Source: Thermoplasmata archaeon
GTDB lineage: Archaea > Thermoplasmatota > E2 > DHVEG-1
Reading direction: 5' to 3'
Assembly: GCA_030606465.1 (NCBI GenBank)
Contig: JAUWGL010000010.1
Span: 1 to 12,098 of the forward strand
DNA: 12,098 nucleotides
Shown here: positions 1-7,553 of the stretch, in pieces
Layout of the letters: every line of letters begins with the position of its first letter
Position numbering within the stretch: position 1 is the first letter of the stretch
Notes under the pieces: generated by a model
Seen by the model: the letters and a program-made list of their open reading frames with translations, nothing else
Databases searched by the model: none
What the model was told of the DNA's origin: nothing
Program-made: the position numbers and the translations under genes

Positions 1-7
1 GTAAAAA

Positions 8-15
8 GGAGGAGG
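8..15 (+). promoter_or_regulatory. Strong Shine-Dalgarno site for the MnhC/MbhG-like gene
   Basis: GGAGGAGG lies 7 bases before the ATG at 23 and is a near-perfect anti-16S match. It fixes the start and suggests that this gene is an internal cistron of an operon whose earlier genes lie upstream of the window. The downstream operon genes carry similar sites (GGGAGGGAGG before 367, AGGAGG before 1958, GGGGGTGA before 2316). Confidence 0.8.
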
Positions 16-22
16 AAACAAA

Positions 23-370
23 ATGATTTACAATATTCCTTTTATTGCAGTAGCTGCACTTATTATGATAGGTTTATATGCAGTGATTTTCAAAAGGAAT
101 CTCATTAAAATGGTTATTGGGATAACTCTTATTGAAAGCGGGGTTAACCTGTTTCTGATTACACTAGGATACCGGGAGAGAAGTACTGCTCCTATTTACA
201 CAAATTCACCTGGAGGAATAATGTCGCTTCCTGTTCCTCAGGCGTTAACACTGACAAGCATTGTGATTGGTGTGGCTGTTCTTGCGCTTATGTTGTCGCT
301 TATTATTCATATTTACAGGCATTATGGGACGCTCGATGTTAGAAAAATCGGGAGGGAGGATGAAGAATGA
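23..370 (+). CDS. mbhG: MnhC/NuoK-like (MbhG-type) membrane subunit
   Basis: A 115-residue protein with three predicted membrane helices (about residues 5-22, 29-49 and 76-98), the size and topology of MnhC/MrpC and NuoK. A Glu at residue 38 in helix 2 (LIESGVNLFL) matches the buried proton-path Glu of NuoK, and PVPQALTLTSIVIG (71-84) is the family's C-terminal signature. In Mrp antiporters and Mbh/Mbx complexes this subunit sits beside the MnhD subunit in the ion-translocating membrane arm. The stop overlaps the next start by 4 bases (ATGA), typical of translational coupling. The family is clear. Whether the complex is a hydrogenase, a sulfur-reducing complex or another Mrp-linked oxidoreductase cannot be told from the window, so the mbh symbol is by order and similarity only. 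Confidence 0.88.
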   Translation: MIYNIPFIAVAALIMIGLYAVIFKRNLIKMVIGITLIESGVNLFLITLGYRERSTAPIYTNSPGGIMSLPVPQALTLTSIVIGVAVLALMLSLIIHIYRHYGTLDVRKIGREDEE

Positions 371-1956
371 ACATTGAACATTTATCTCAAACACTTCTCA
401 CACATTCTCCTGCGTTAATTGTAGCAGTTCCATTGCTTGGTGCATTTCTAACACCATTGATAAGTAGGATAAATGACAAATTGAGAAATGTTTTTGTTAT
501 ATTAACAGCTGGTTTAACTGGTTTTCTTGTATTATTGCTTTCTCATGATGTTCTAATTAATGGCAAGATACATACGTATATTTTTGGCTCGCAAGATATC
601 GGATCTCCAGTGGTTCGTATTCTATTTGAAGTTGATGGGATGAATGCATTTATGATTATCATAGGTGCCATACTGGTGTTTGTAGCAGTTGTATATTCAT
701 GGGCGTTTATGAAAGAAAACACTGGGCTTGACAAATATTACACCTTGATTCTTTTGATGGCTGCTGGAATGTTCGGTATGATGCTCACTGGTGACATGTT
801 TAACTTCTTCGTATTTCTTGAAATAACATCAATTTCTTCCTGTGCACTTATAGCATTCTGGACTAACAAAGGGAAGGCAGTGGAAGCAGGGTTCAAATAT
901 ATAGTAATTAGCACAATAGGTGCACTGTTTATCCTGTTTGCAATAGCTATTCTGTATGGTCAATATAATGCATTGAACATGGCAGTCCTTGCAAATTCAA
1001 TACAATACACGTTCTTAGATAAAATCGCATTTGTACTACTTATCGCAGGGCTTGCTATGAAAGCAGGAATTGTTCCAATGCATATGTGGTTACCAGATGC
1101 ATATGGTAGAGCTCCCGCTTCAGTAACACTAATACTTGTAGGGACAACACAGGCAAGTCTGTATGCTTTGTTTAGGGTGTGCTTCACAATATATGGTAAT
1201 TCCTTAACAGCCCCATTAAAACAAATTGGGAGTGTAACTATTACGCTGAATGGGTTTTTAGGTACATTCATTGTAATGCTAGCTATTATTACAATAATCG
1301 TTGGAGTGTTCATGGCCCTTAAACAAAGTGATTTTAAAAGGACGATAGCCTTTGCAGCAATAGCAGAAATAGGTTACATATTTCTTGCTGTTGGTGCAGG
1401 ATTATGGGCAATTGGTACCCCTCATGGGATGATGGCATTAAAAGGTGGTATTTTCCACATAATAAACGATGCTTTAGATGTTGGGTTGTTGTTCCTTGTT
1501 GCAGGTGCTATATATTATGCAACTAAGGAAACATCATTAAACAGGATGGGGGGTCTTGCAAGAAATATGAAATATACAACCATATTTTTCTTGATAGGAC
1601 TTCTCGCTGTTTCCGGTATGCCTCCAATGAATGGTTTTGCCTCAAAACTACTGATTTATGAATCAATTTATCTAATAAACCCGATTCTTGCTATTGTTGC
1701 TATTCTATGTAGTATACTACTATTAGCGGTTTTTGTAAAAGTATTTTACTCTGCGTTCCTTGGACCAAAAATTCCAAGATTCAATGATGTAAAAGAAGTC
1801 CCAAAAAGCATGCTTATCGCAATGGGTCTCATCGCATGTGTTATTATATTCTTTGGATTGTTCCCAGATCTTATAGTGAATAATATTGTAGAGCCCGCGG
1901 CAAATGCACTTGCTAATAATTCAAACTATATTTCACAGATAATAGGAGGTTCATAA
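367..1956 (+). CDS. mbhH: MnhD/NuoM/N-like (MbhH-type) proton-conducting antiporter subunit
   Basis: A 529-residue, very hydrophobic protein with about 14 predicted helices, the usual size of MrpD/MbhH. Key charged membrane residues are visible: Glu152 in TGDMFNFFVFLEI (helix-5 Glu), Lys177 in GFKY, Lys232 in AGLAMKAGIVPMHMWLPDAY (broken-helix Lys with His239), and further Lys/His residues in the second half (for example GIFHIINDA). These form the proton or sodium path in complex I and Mrp antiporters. The gene overlaps its upstream neighbour by 4 bases and ends 1 base before the next gene. It would pump ions across the cytoplasmic membrane, driven by redox energy relayed through the NuoH-like subunit encoded two genes on. 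MnhD and MnhA/NuoL relatives look alike; the MnhC-MnhD gene order supports MnhD. Confidence 0.92.
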   Translation: MNIEHLSQTLLTHSPALIVAVPLLGAFLTPLISRINDKLRNVFVILTAGLTGFLVLLLSHDVLINGKIHTYIFGSQDIGSPVVRILFEVDGMNAFMIIIGAILVFVAVVYSWAFMKENTGLDKYYTLILLMAAGMFGMMLTGDMFNFFVFLEITSISSCALIAFWTNKGKAVEAGFKYIVISTIGALFILFAIAILYGQYNALNMAVLANSIQYTFLDKIAFVLLIAGLAMKAGIVPMHMWLPDAYGRAPASVTLILVGTTQASLYALFRVCFTIYGNSLTAPLKQIGSVTITLNGFLGTFIVMLAIITIIVGVFMALKQSDFKRTIAFAAIAEIGYIFLAVGAGLWAIGTPHGMMALKGGIFHIINDALDVGLLFLVAGAIYYATKETSLNRMGGLARNMKYTTIFFLIGLLAVSGMPPMNGFASKLLIYESIYLINPILAIVAILCSILLLAVFVKVFYSAFLGPKIPRFNDVKEVPKSMLIAMGLIACVIIFFGLFPDLIVNNIVEPAANALANNSNYISQIIGGS

Positions 1957-1957
1957 T

Positions 1958-2314
1958 ATGATAACATGGGAATCATTCTTAGAAACATTTGAAACAGGAA
2001 GTGGATTTTGGAATCCGCTAATATGGATCACTGCGATAATTGTTGCATTTCTAATAATTTACATACTCAGAGGTTATGGTAAAAAAGAATACAAAGAAAA
2101 CACAGAACAAACAAAAGTGTTTTTATCAGGAAATCCAGAATACGAAAAAGAACAAATGCACATAAAAGGCAGCAATGTCTACTGGGGATTCACAGAATCA
2201 TTGAAATGGGTCTACAAAACCCTTGATAAAATGCACACTGGAAATGTTAGTGATTACATATTATGGTTTGTAATAATCATGGGTATTTTATTCATTCTAG
2301 TGGGGGTGATCTAG
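1958..2314 (+). CDS. mbhI: Small MbhI-like linker subunit of an Mrp-linked membrane complex
   Basis: A 118-residue protein with one N-terminal helix (about 21-37), a charged middle (38-70) and a C-terminal helix (about 100-118). The segment VYWGFTESL (74-82) followed by HTGNVSDYILW (93-103) resembles the conserved part of MbhI-type subunits and the end of NuoL-like proteins, where a lateral amphipathic helix and anchor helix tie the antiporter module to the oxidoreductase module. AGGAGG precedes the start by about 9 bases. The gene is 1 base from both neighbours, lying between the antiporter and NuoH-like genes, as expected for a bridging subunit. The identification rests on motif memory plus position, so the family is likely rather than certain. 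Confidence 0.68.
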   Translation: MITWESFLETFETGSGFWNPLIWITAIIVAFLIIYILRGYGKKEYKENTEQTKVFLSGNPEYEKEQMHIKGSNVYWGFTESLKWVYKTLDKMHTGNVSDYILWFVIIMGILFILVGVI

Positions 2315-2315
2315 A

Positions 2316-3404
2316 ATGATAGAATTACAAGATGTATCAATGAGAATTATAATAATTATAGTGGGAACTATCGGTTTTGCTGCTTTTGGGATCATTTTTG
2401 GATTGTTTTACAAAGGTATTGACCGTAAACTAGCCGCGCATATGCAAGGTCGAATAGGACCACCACTACGGCAGCCATTCCGAGATGTAGTTAAATTGTT
2501 TACAAAGGAAAACATTGTCCCTGAAAATGCGATCCCCTGGGTTTTTAACCTTGCACCGATAATGGGGCTTGTAGGAGCAATATCAATCCTTCTTTACCTG
2601 CCAATCGTTCCTCAAACAGATGGAGGGCTTGGTCCATTAGTATCAGTAGGTGGAGATCTACTATTAATACTATATCTCCTAATGATACCCTCACTAGCGA
2701 TGGTCATCGGAGGATTTTCATCTGGTTCCCCCTATGCAACAGTCGGTGCACAAAGAGAAATGGCAACAATGATCGCCTATGAGTTCCCATTAGCAATAAT
2801 CATAATAAGCATAGCATGGAGACTAAGCATAGAAGGAAACGCTAATGTGTTTGCACTGACAACAATTTCATCAACAGCTCCAGTTTGGAGCGTTGCAGGA
2901 CCACTTGGTTTTATCGGTTTTGCAATATTGCTGTTAGTATTGATCATTGTTACACCAGCAGAGCTTTCAAAAATACCATTTGACTCGCCAGAGGCAGAAA
3001 CAGAGATAGCAGGAGGACTTCTCACAGAGTACTCTGGCAGAAACCTTGCAATGTTTTACCTAACTGATGGTGTAAAAACAGTAGTCATGGCATCTCTTAT
3101 TGTTGCATTGTTTTTCCCATATAATCTCTCTAATCTGTCTATACTTGGTTTAGAAAGCGGAAGTTATCTTGCATTTGCTGTTGACATCATATTCTACCTA
3201 GTCAAAATCTTCCTGGTAATAGTATTCTCCGTTACGTTGATCAGAGTTGCAATTGCTCGATTGAAAATTGATCAGATCGTCTATACTTACTGGGTTCCAT
3301 TAACACTCCTGGCTCTTGTTGGACTAATATGTATCATGTGGGATCCTGAAACCATGGCCCAGTTTGGATTGCCTAGAGTTGTTGAATGGCTAGGATTTGT
3401 ATAA
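2316..3404 (+). CDS. mbhM: NuoH/MbhM-like membrane subunit (complex I subunit 1 family)
   Basis: A 362-residue, eight-helix protein of the complex I subunit 1/NuoH/HyfC/EchB family. Hallmarks are GRIGPPLRQPFRDVVKLFTKE (45-65), GAQREMATMIAYEFPL (144-159) and PFDSPEAETEIAGGLL (221-236) followed by EYSG (238-241), the acidic loop beneath the quinone or electron-input site. In Mbh/Mbx complexes this subunit docks the catalytic NuoB/NuoD-like subunits on the membrane and starts the proton-coupling path. It is the last gene of the visible operon: the next gene starts 142 bases on with its own promoter. The catalytic subunits (NuoB, C, D and I-like; MbhJ, K, L and N) are neither between it and the MbhI-like gene nor after it. 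Confidence 0.93.
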   Translation: MIELQDVSMRIIIIIVGTIGFAAFGIIFGLFYKGIDRKLAAHMQGRIGPPLRQPFRDVVKLFTKENIVPENAIPWVFNLAPIMGLVGAISILLYLPIVPQTDGGLGPLVSVGGDLLLILYLLMIPSLAMVIGGFSSGSPYATVGAQREMATMIAYEFPLAIIIISIAWRLSIEGNANVFALTTISSTAPVWSVAGPLGFIGFAILLLVLIIVTPAELSKIPFDSPEAETEIAGGLLTEYSGRNLAMFYLTDGVKTVVMASLIVALFFPYNLSNLSILGLESGSYLAFAVDIIFYLVKIFLVIVFSVTLIRVAIARLKIDQIVYTYWVPLTLLALVGLICIMWDPETMAQFGLPRVVEWLGFV

Positions 3405-3510
3405 CAGTAGAATAATCAGACGTTTATGAAATTCTAGAAAGGAAGAAATAAAACTTTATGAAGTAATTTAGAAAAGATACTATCATGTATTGTTTAGTTT
3501 AACATAATTC

Positions 3511-3519
3511 ATTTAAATC
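3511..3519 (+). promoter_or_regulatory. Probable TATA box for the artA-pssD-pssA operon
   Basis: ATTTAAATC is centred 32 bases before the artA ATG. Archaeal transcription usually starts about 25 bases after the TATA centre, giving a leader of only a few bases. No Shine-Dalgarno sequence lies before the ATG, in line with a leaderless or near-leaderless mRNA. The rest of the 142-base gap (3405-3546) shows no RNA gene or clear terminator. Confidence 0.45.
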
Positions 3520-3546
3520 AAATGTCTATTTTAGGAACGAACTTAC

Positions 3547-4485
3547 ATGGGTAAAATAAAAGATACACCTGAGGATAATAAAACAGCGTTTCTTTTTTTA
3601 GTTATTCCAACTATAATGTTGATTGTTGGGTATTTTATTTATCCATATCCTCCTACGGACATCGCTGTTACGCTTATCACCATTCCAATGTTTCTAGCTC
3701 CACTTCTTCTAGGAATAGGATTTTTTATAAAAAAAGAGGGAATGGGAAATAAAATAAAAATAATAGGTTGGATGGTTTTTGCATTCTATTGGTCAACTCA
3801 ACCTACCGCATTGTATCTAGGCGAAGAAGGAGATGTTGTAAATGCCTTTATCTGTATTGCTGGAGTCTATGTTCTTTCATATATTGCATACCATGAATGG
3901 TTATCACTAAAAAGAAAAGAAAATATAGGATGTTTAAATTGGATCGCTGGTGCATGTTGCCTTGCAGGGATTATTTATTTTGGTATAGAGTTAACTCCTT
4001 TGGAAATGTGGTTGAGGGAAGTAGTTGCTGCTCATAGCATATGGTTTCTAAGAGCTATTACAGGTGAGCAAGTAATTCATAATGGCGTATATTTTATTTA
4101 TAAAAGTGCATCAATTGAGCTGATATTTGCTTGTACAGCAGTTCAATCAATGGTTATTTTTGTTGGTATGATACTTCCTTTACCAAATGTAGAAATTAAA
4201 AGAAAGTGTTATGGTTTGCTTGTAACAGTAATACCAATATATTTTTTGAATATCATAAGAAATGCACTTGTTACCTATCTAGTGGGAAACGACATAACTG
4301 ATTTCAATATGGCACATAATGTAATCGGGAAAGGCGGAAGTTTGATTGCTTTAGTGATTCTTTTATTTATTGTGATAAAAATTGTCCCAGAAGTTTTTGA
4401 TGAAATTATACGTTTGACAGATCTTCCAAAAAGAAATGGGCCTATTGAAAAAAAATTTAAAAAATATATTTGGAAGGAAAAATAG
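3547..4485 (+). CDS. artA: Archaeosortase A-like C-terminal sorting transpeptidase
   Basis: A 312-residue multi-pass membrane protein of the exosortase/archaeosortase family. Catalytic signatures: Cys196 in the helix ELIFACTAVQSMVIF (191-205), Arg238 in NIIRNALVTYLV (235-246), and His257 in NMAHNVIGKGGSL (254-266), at the place of the third catalytic residue of exosortases. The ACTAVQS and IGKGGSL signatures and the C-terminal LLFIVIKIVPEVFDEI stretch match archaeosortase A. ArtA cleaves PGF-CTERM-type C-terminal tripartite signals and hands surface proteins to a lipid anchor. The next genes, pssD and pssA, are 1 base away and then overlapping; in haloarchaea these lipid enzymes are genetically tied to ArtA processing. 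The C-terminal tail (about 292-312) is Lys-rich. No PGF-CTERM substrate is encoded in the window. Confidence 0.87.
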   Translation: MGKIKDTPEDNKTAFLFLVIPTIMLIVGYFIYPYPPTDIAVTLITIPMFLAPLLLGIGFFIKKEGMGNKIKIIGWMVFAFYWSTQPTALYLGEEGDVVNAFICIAGVYVLSYIAYHEWLSLKRKENIGCLNWIAGACCLAGIIYFGIELTPLEMWLREVVAAHSIWFLRAITGEQVIHNGVYFIYKSASIELIFACTAVQSMVIFVGMILPLPNVEIKRKCYGLLVTVIPIYFLNIIRNALVTYLVGNDITDFNMAHNVIGKGGSLIALVILLFIVIKIVPEVFDEIIRLTDLPKRNGPIEKKFKKYIWKEK

Positions 4486-4486
4486 T

Positions 4487-5137
4487 ATGAGGATTGCTCA
4501 GGGTTCTAAATCATGGATTCTTATTGCTTTGACTGGCGGTCTGTTTTTTGCAGTTTTATCAATAGTTGTTAACATGATTATCATACAAAGTATTTTTTTG
4601 TTTATTTCAACAGTTTTATTGTTGTTAACAGTTTTTTTTCTGTTGTTTTTCAGGGATCCTGAAAGAAAAGTTGGAGATGAAGTTGTTGCAGTTGCTGATG
4701 GGAAAATACGGGAGATAAAAAAAATCAGGGATGAGGATCTTGGTGATTGTACAGTTATTTCTACTTTTATGAATGTTTATAATGTTCATGTTAACCGTAT
4801 GCCTATTGATGGTACCGTTAACGATGTTGTTCATATTTCCGGTTCTCATATTCCCGCTTTTAAAAAAGAGTCAGAAAGAAATGAAAGAGTGATATTAAAA
4901 CTTGAAACTGCTATTGGCATGGTAAAAGTTATTCAGATAGCTGGTACTTTGGCTCGTCGTATAGTTCCATATGTCCAAAAGGGAGATAAACTGAAGAAGG
5001 GAGATAGGATTGGGATAATACGTTTAGGTTCTCGAGTGGATATTTATCTACCATCTAAAAAAGTTAAACATTTAATTGTTAAAACGAATGATAGAATTAA
5101 AGCAGGTGAGAGTACAATTGCAGAAATCAATGATTGA
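4487..5137 (+). CDS. pssD: Archaetidylserine decarboxylase (PS decarboxylase-related proenzyme)
   Basis: A 216-residue protein from the ATG at 4487, preceded by GGAAGGA (4472-4478) and 1 base after the artA stop. An in-frame ATG at 4436 would overlap artA by 50 bases and has no support. Two N-terminal helices (about 10-30 and 34-54) precede FFRDPER (54-60), VADG (69-72), NVHVNRMP (99-106) and a C-terminal LGSR motif (180-183). Ser182 would undergo autocatalytic cleavage to form the pyruvoyl cofactor and small alpha chain, as in the short PSD-related class. Expected reaction: archaetidylserine to archaetidylethanolamine plus CO2 at the membrane. It lies between artA and pssA, so the lipid headgroup pathway and surface protein anchoring are co-expressed. 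Confidence 0.88.
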   Translation: MRIAQGSKSWILIALTGGLFFAVLSIVVNMIIIQSIFLFISTVLLLLTVFFLLFFRDPERKVGDEVVAVADGKIREIKKIRDEDLGDCTVISTFMNVYNVHVNRMPIDGTVNDVVHISGSHIPAFKKESERNERVILKLETAIGMVKVIQIAGTLARRIVPYVQKGDKLKKGDRIGIIRLGSRVDIYLPSKKVKHLIVKTNDRIKAGESTIAEIND

Positions 5138-5798
5138 ATTGTTATCCATAGCTGATTGTGTATCGCTGACCAATGCTATTTTTGGTTTTTTATCTATAAT
5201 CATGGTTTTTATCGGGGAGATACATCTTGCTTTTTCGTTTATTTTATTAGCATTACTTGCTGATGGTTTAGACGGAATCACTGCTAGGAGAACCAGGGAA
5301 AGTAAAATCGGTGAATTTCTTGAATCGATGGCTGATATGACCTCTTTTGGTATTGCCCCTGCGATTTTTATTTATACCATTTATTATAAGTTTGTTTCAT
5401 GTTGTATTTATAAACATATTTTTCTTTTGATAATTTTGATTTTGTTTCTATCCATGGTTATTGTTAGACTCGCTTCTTTTCATCTATTGAAGGATAAAAA
5501 AATCTTTGTTGGCTTACCAGTTCCAGCAAGTGCAATATTACTATTAATTATGACATATTTTGAAATAAAATTCCTTTACATTTTACCAGTTATATTATTA
5601 ATTTCATTTGCAATGGTTTCAAATATACGTTTTCCTAAACCTGGTTTTAAAATAGACGCCGTAGCAAGTGTTTTGATTATATTGACAATTATTATGGAAA
5701 AAAAATTTCAGGGTGTTGCCCCTTTACTTCTTTTTATAGCTGTTAGTATATACGTTATTACTGGTGCAGTTTATCTGTTGATGAACAAAAAAAAGTAA
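5130..5798 (+). CDS. pssA: Archaetidylserine synthase (CDP-alcohol phosphatidyltransferase family)
   Basis: 222 residues from the ATG at 5130, overlapping the pssD stop by 8 bases. In-frame alternatives at 5088, 5106 (GTG) and 5118 (TTG, 7 bases after GGTGAG) are possible; 5130 is chosen because the family's conserved block begins at LSIADCVSLTNAIFGF. Several membrane helices follow. The CDP-alcohol phosphotransferase motif is DGLDGITARR...KIGEFLESMADMTSFG, positions about 5260-5351. Both leading Asp residues, AR, the Gly and the last Asp are present, but the third motif Asp is Glu (GEFLE), and only seven residues separate AR from the Gly where eight is usual. Expected role: CDP-archaeol plus L-serine to archaetidylserine, the substrate of PssD. 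Transcription probably runs through from artA. Confidence 0.85.
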   Translation: MIELLSIADCVSLTNAIFGFLSIIMVFIGEIHLAFSFILLALLADGLDGITARRTRESKIGEFLESMADMTSFGIAPAIFIYTIYYKFVSCCIYKHIFLLIILILFLSMVIVRLASFHLLKDKKIFVGLPVPASAILLLIMTYFEIKFLYILPVILLISFAMVSNIRFPKPGFKIDAVASVLIILTIIMEKKFQGVAPLLLFIAVSIYVITGAVYLLMNKKK

Positions 5799-5830
5799 TG
5801 AATATTTCTCTTTTAATTTAACAAAATGTC

Positions 5831-5839
5831 AATAAAAAC
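5831..5839 (+). promoter_or_regulatory. Weak TATA-like element before the THEP1 gene
   Basis: AATAAAAAC is centred about 29 bases before the ATG at 5864, with T/A-rich sequence (TTTTAATTTAAC) upstream. No Shine-Dalgarno sequence is present, so a leaderless transcript is plausible, but in DNA this AT-rich the match is weak. Confidence 0.25.
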
Positions 5840-5863
5840 ATTTCTAAACGAAAACTGCATTAC

Positions 5864-6436
5864 ATGCTGCTACATATGGACGATATACCAAAAATTGGCA
5901 TCACTGGTATGCCTGGTGTTGGAAAAACACAGGCCTTGCTAAAAATTATAGGGGCTCTTGAAAAATCTGGTTACATAGTTGAAGGGATGATAACCAAGCC
6001 TATTACTAAGAAGAAAACACGTGTAGGTTTTTATGTTGCTGACTGGCAAACAGGTGAAAAAGAGGTTTTTGCCCATATCGATTTTGAAACCAAAGAAAAA
6101 GTTGGAGACTATGGTGTAGACCTAGATGCTTTAGAAAAAATCGGTGTTCCAGCTATTGAAAAAGCAATAACTGATGATGAAGTTGACGTCATAGTTATTG
6201 ATGAAATTGGGAAAATGGAAATGCTTTCAGAGAAATTCTGTGAAATTGTTACCGAGGCGTTGGATTCTGATAAACCAATTATGGTTACATTACATAAAAA
6301 ATCAAGAACACCACTGTTACAAGATGTCCGACGTCGTGATGATATAAGGATTTTAGAGGTCACACCTGTTAACCGAAACTTGCTTCCTTATAAGATTGAA
6401 AAAATCATGGAAGAAAAACTTCCTCCTTTGTTTTAA
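5864..6436 (+). CDS. THEP1-family nucleoside triphosphatase
   Basis: A 190-residue P-loop protein, the normal length of the NTPase_1/THEP1 family. Walker A is GMPGVGKT (15-22), Walker B is VDVIVIDEIGKMEM (107-120), and the C-terminal signature EVTPVNRNLLP (165-175) fits the family's usual EVT..NRD.L pattern. VGDYGVDLDALEKIGVPAIE (80-99) is also family-typical. Members hydrolyse ATP, GTP and other NTPs slowly in vitro; the cellular role is unsettled, with nucleotide or RNA-linked functions suggested. The ATG at 5876 would give a 186-residue form; neither start has a Shine-Dalgarno sequence. The trm1 gene follows after 1 base, so the two are probably co-transcribed. Confidence 0.88.
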   Translation: MLLHMDDIPKIGITGMPGVGKTQALLKIIGALEKSGYIVEGMITKPITKKKTRVGFYVADWQTGEKEVFAHIDFETKEKVGDYGVDLDALEKIGVPAIEKAITDDEVDVIVIDEIGKMEMLSEKFCEIVTEALDSDKPIMVTLHKKSRTPLLQDVRRRDDIRILEVTPVNRNLLPYKIEKIMEEKLPPLF

Positions 6437-6437
6437 C

Positions 6438-7553
6438 ATGAGTAAAACTCCAAATATTAAACATATTATTGAGGGAGAAACAGATTTTTTAGTTTTTAAA
6501 AAAAAGCATTCTGTTAAAGGCCCTAGAGCAAAGGATAAGCTGCCTTTTTATAATCCTGCGATGGAGTTAAACCGGGATTTATCTATTCTAGTATGTCAAT
6601 GGCTGATAAACAACAGCAGTAAACATGTTCATATTTTAGATGGTCTGGCAGCCTCAGGAGTGAGGGGTGTTAGAATCAAAAATGAGGTAATAGGTGATTT
6701 TGATATTACAATTAACGATTGGAACATGGATGCATATGATTTAATCCAGGAAAATGTTAAAAACCGCAGTTTAACAAACGTAGATGTGCTTAATAAAAAT
6801 CTGAACACATTGCTCTCTGAGAAAAAGTTTGATTACATTGATGTTGATCCTTTTGGTTCACCAGCATATTTTATTGACTCGGCTATAAGAAGCATAAGTA
6901 ATAAAGGTATTCTGGCGTGTACTGCAACTGATACAGCGACCTTGTGCGGTGTTTACCCAAAGGTTTGTAATCGACGGTATGATGCTATGCCGTTTCACTC
7001 GTTTTTTATGAAAGAAGTTGCTCTGCGTATATTAGTAGGTTTTATTTGCAGAGAAGCTGCAAGATATGACAAAGGGATAAAACCATTGCTTTGTCATAGT
7101 AATGATCATTATTTCAGAGTCTATATCATGGTCAGAAATGGTGTAGATTCTGCCAATGACTCATTAAAAAATCTTTCTATCATCCAATCAGATGAATTTA
7201 TTTTTTCTAAAAACCCCGGTGTTAATGTTGGACCTTTATGGATAGGAAAACTACAAAATAAACAGATGATAAAAGAACTACGGACTATTCTCTTTGAAAA
7301 ACAATTGAATACAAAAAATACTCTTTGGAAATTGTTAGATTTACTGGAAGAAGAAGCTGATGCACCAGGTTTTTTTTATACTACAGATGATATCGCATCT
7401 TTATTGAAAGTATCTCCACCAGGAATGAACACTGTTTTTAAAAAATTAAAAAACAATGGTTACAAGGTTTCCCGGACGCATTTTAGCCCTACAGGTTTTA
7501 AAACAAATGCACCGAAGAAAAAAATAGAATCAGTTTTTAAGAATTATTCATAG
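6438..7553 (+). CDS. trm1: tRNA (guanine(26)-N2)-dimethyltransferase Trm1
   Basis: 371 residues from the ATG at 6438, 1 base after the THEP1 stop; the in-frame ATG at 6396 would overlap THEP1 by 41 bases and is not needed. Family blocks in order: FYNPAMELNRDLS (37-49), SAM-binding LDGLAASGVRGVR (68-80), the catalytic-site DVDPFGSP (135-142), ATDTATLCGVYP (163-174), and HSNDHYFRVY (220-229) in the C-terminal domain. A winged-helix-like C-terminus follows (DDIASLLKVSPPGMNTVFKK). It methylates G26 of tRNAs using S-adenosylmethionine, one of the commonest archaeal tRNA modifications. No good Shine-Dalgarno sequence precedes the start, so translation may depend on THEP1. The last 17 bases overlap the end of the convergent gene on the minus strand. 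Confidence 0.93.
   Translation: MSKTPNIKHIIEGETDFLVFKKKHSVKGPRAKDKLPFYNPAMELNRDLSILVCQWLINNSSKHVHILDGLAASGVRGVRIKNEVIGDFDITINDWNMDAYDLIQENVKNRSLTNVDVLNKNLNTLLSEKKFDYIDVDPFGSPAYFIDSAIRSISNKGILACTATDTATLCGVYPKVCNRRYDAMPFHSFFMKEVALRILVGFICREAARYDKGIKPLLCHSNDHYFRVYIMVRNGVDSANDSLKNLSIIQSDEFIFSKNPGVNVGPLWIGKLQNKQMIKELRTILFEKQLNTKNTLWKLLDLLEEEADAPGFFYTTDDIASLLKVSPPGMNTVFKKLKNNGYKVSRTHFSPTGFKTNAPKKKIESVFKNYS

Noticed and set aside
960..1313. A 117-codon open frame on the minus strand inside the antiporter gene
   Set aside because: Lies wholly within a well-supported conserved membrane protein gene; no family signature or start signal. Such frames arise opposite hydrophobic genes.
3405..3546. The 142-base gap between the NuoH-like gene and artA, checked for a tRNA, C/D-box RNA or terminator hairpin
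   Set aside because: Only a short TTCTAGAA palindrome and a repeated TTTATGAA were seen; no cloverleaf, C/D boxes or strong T tract.
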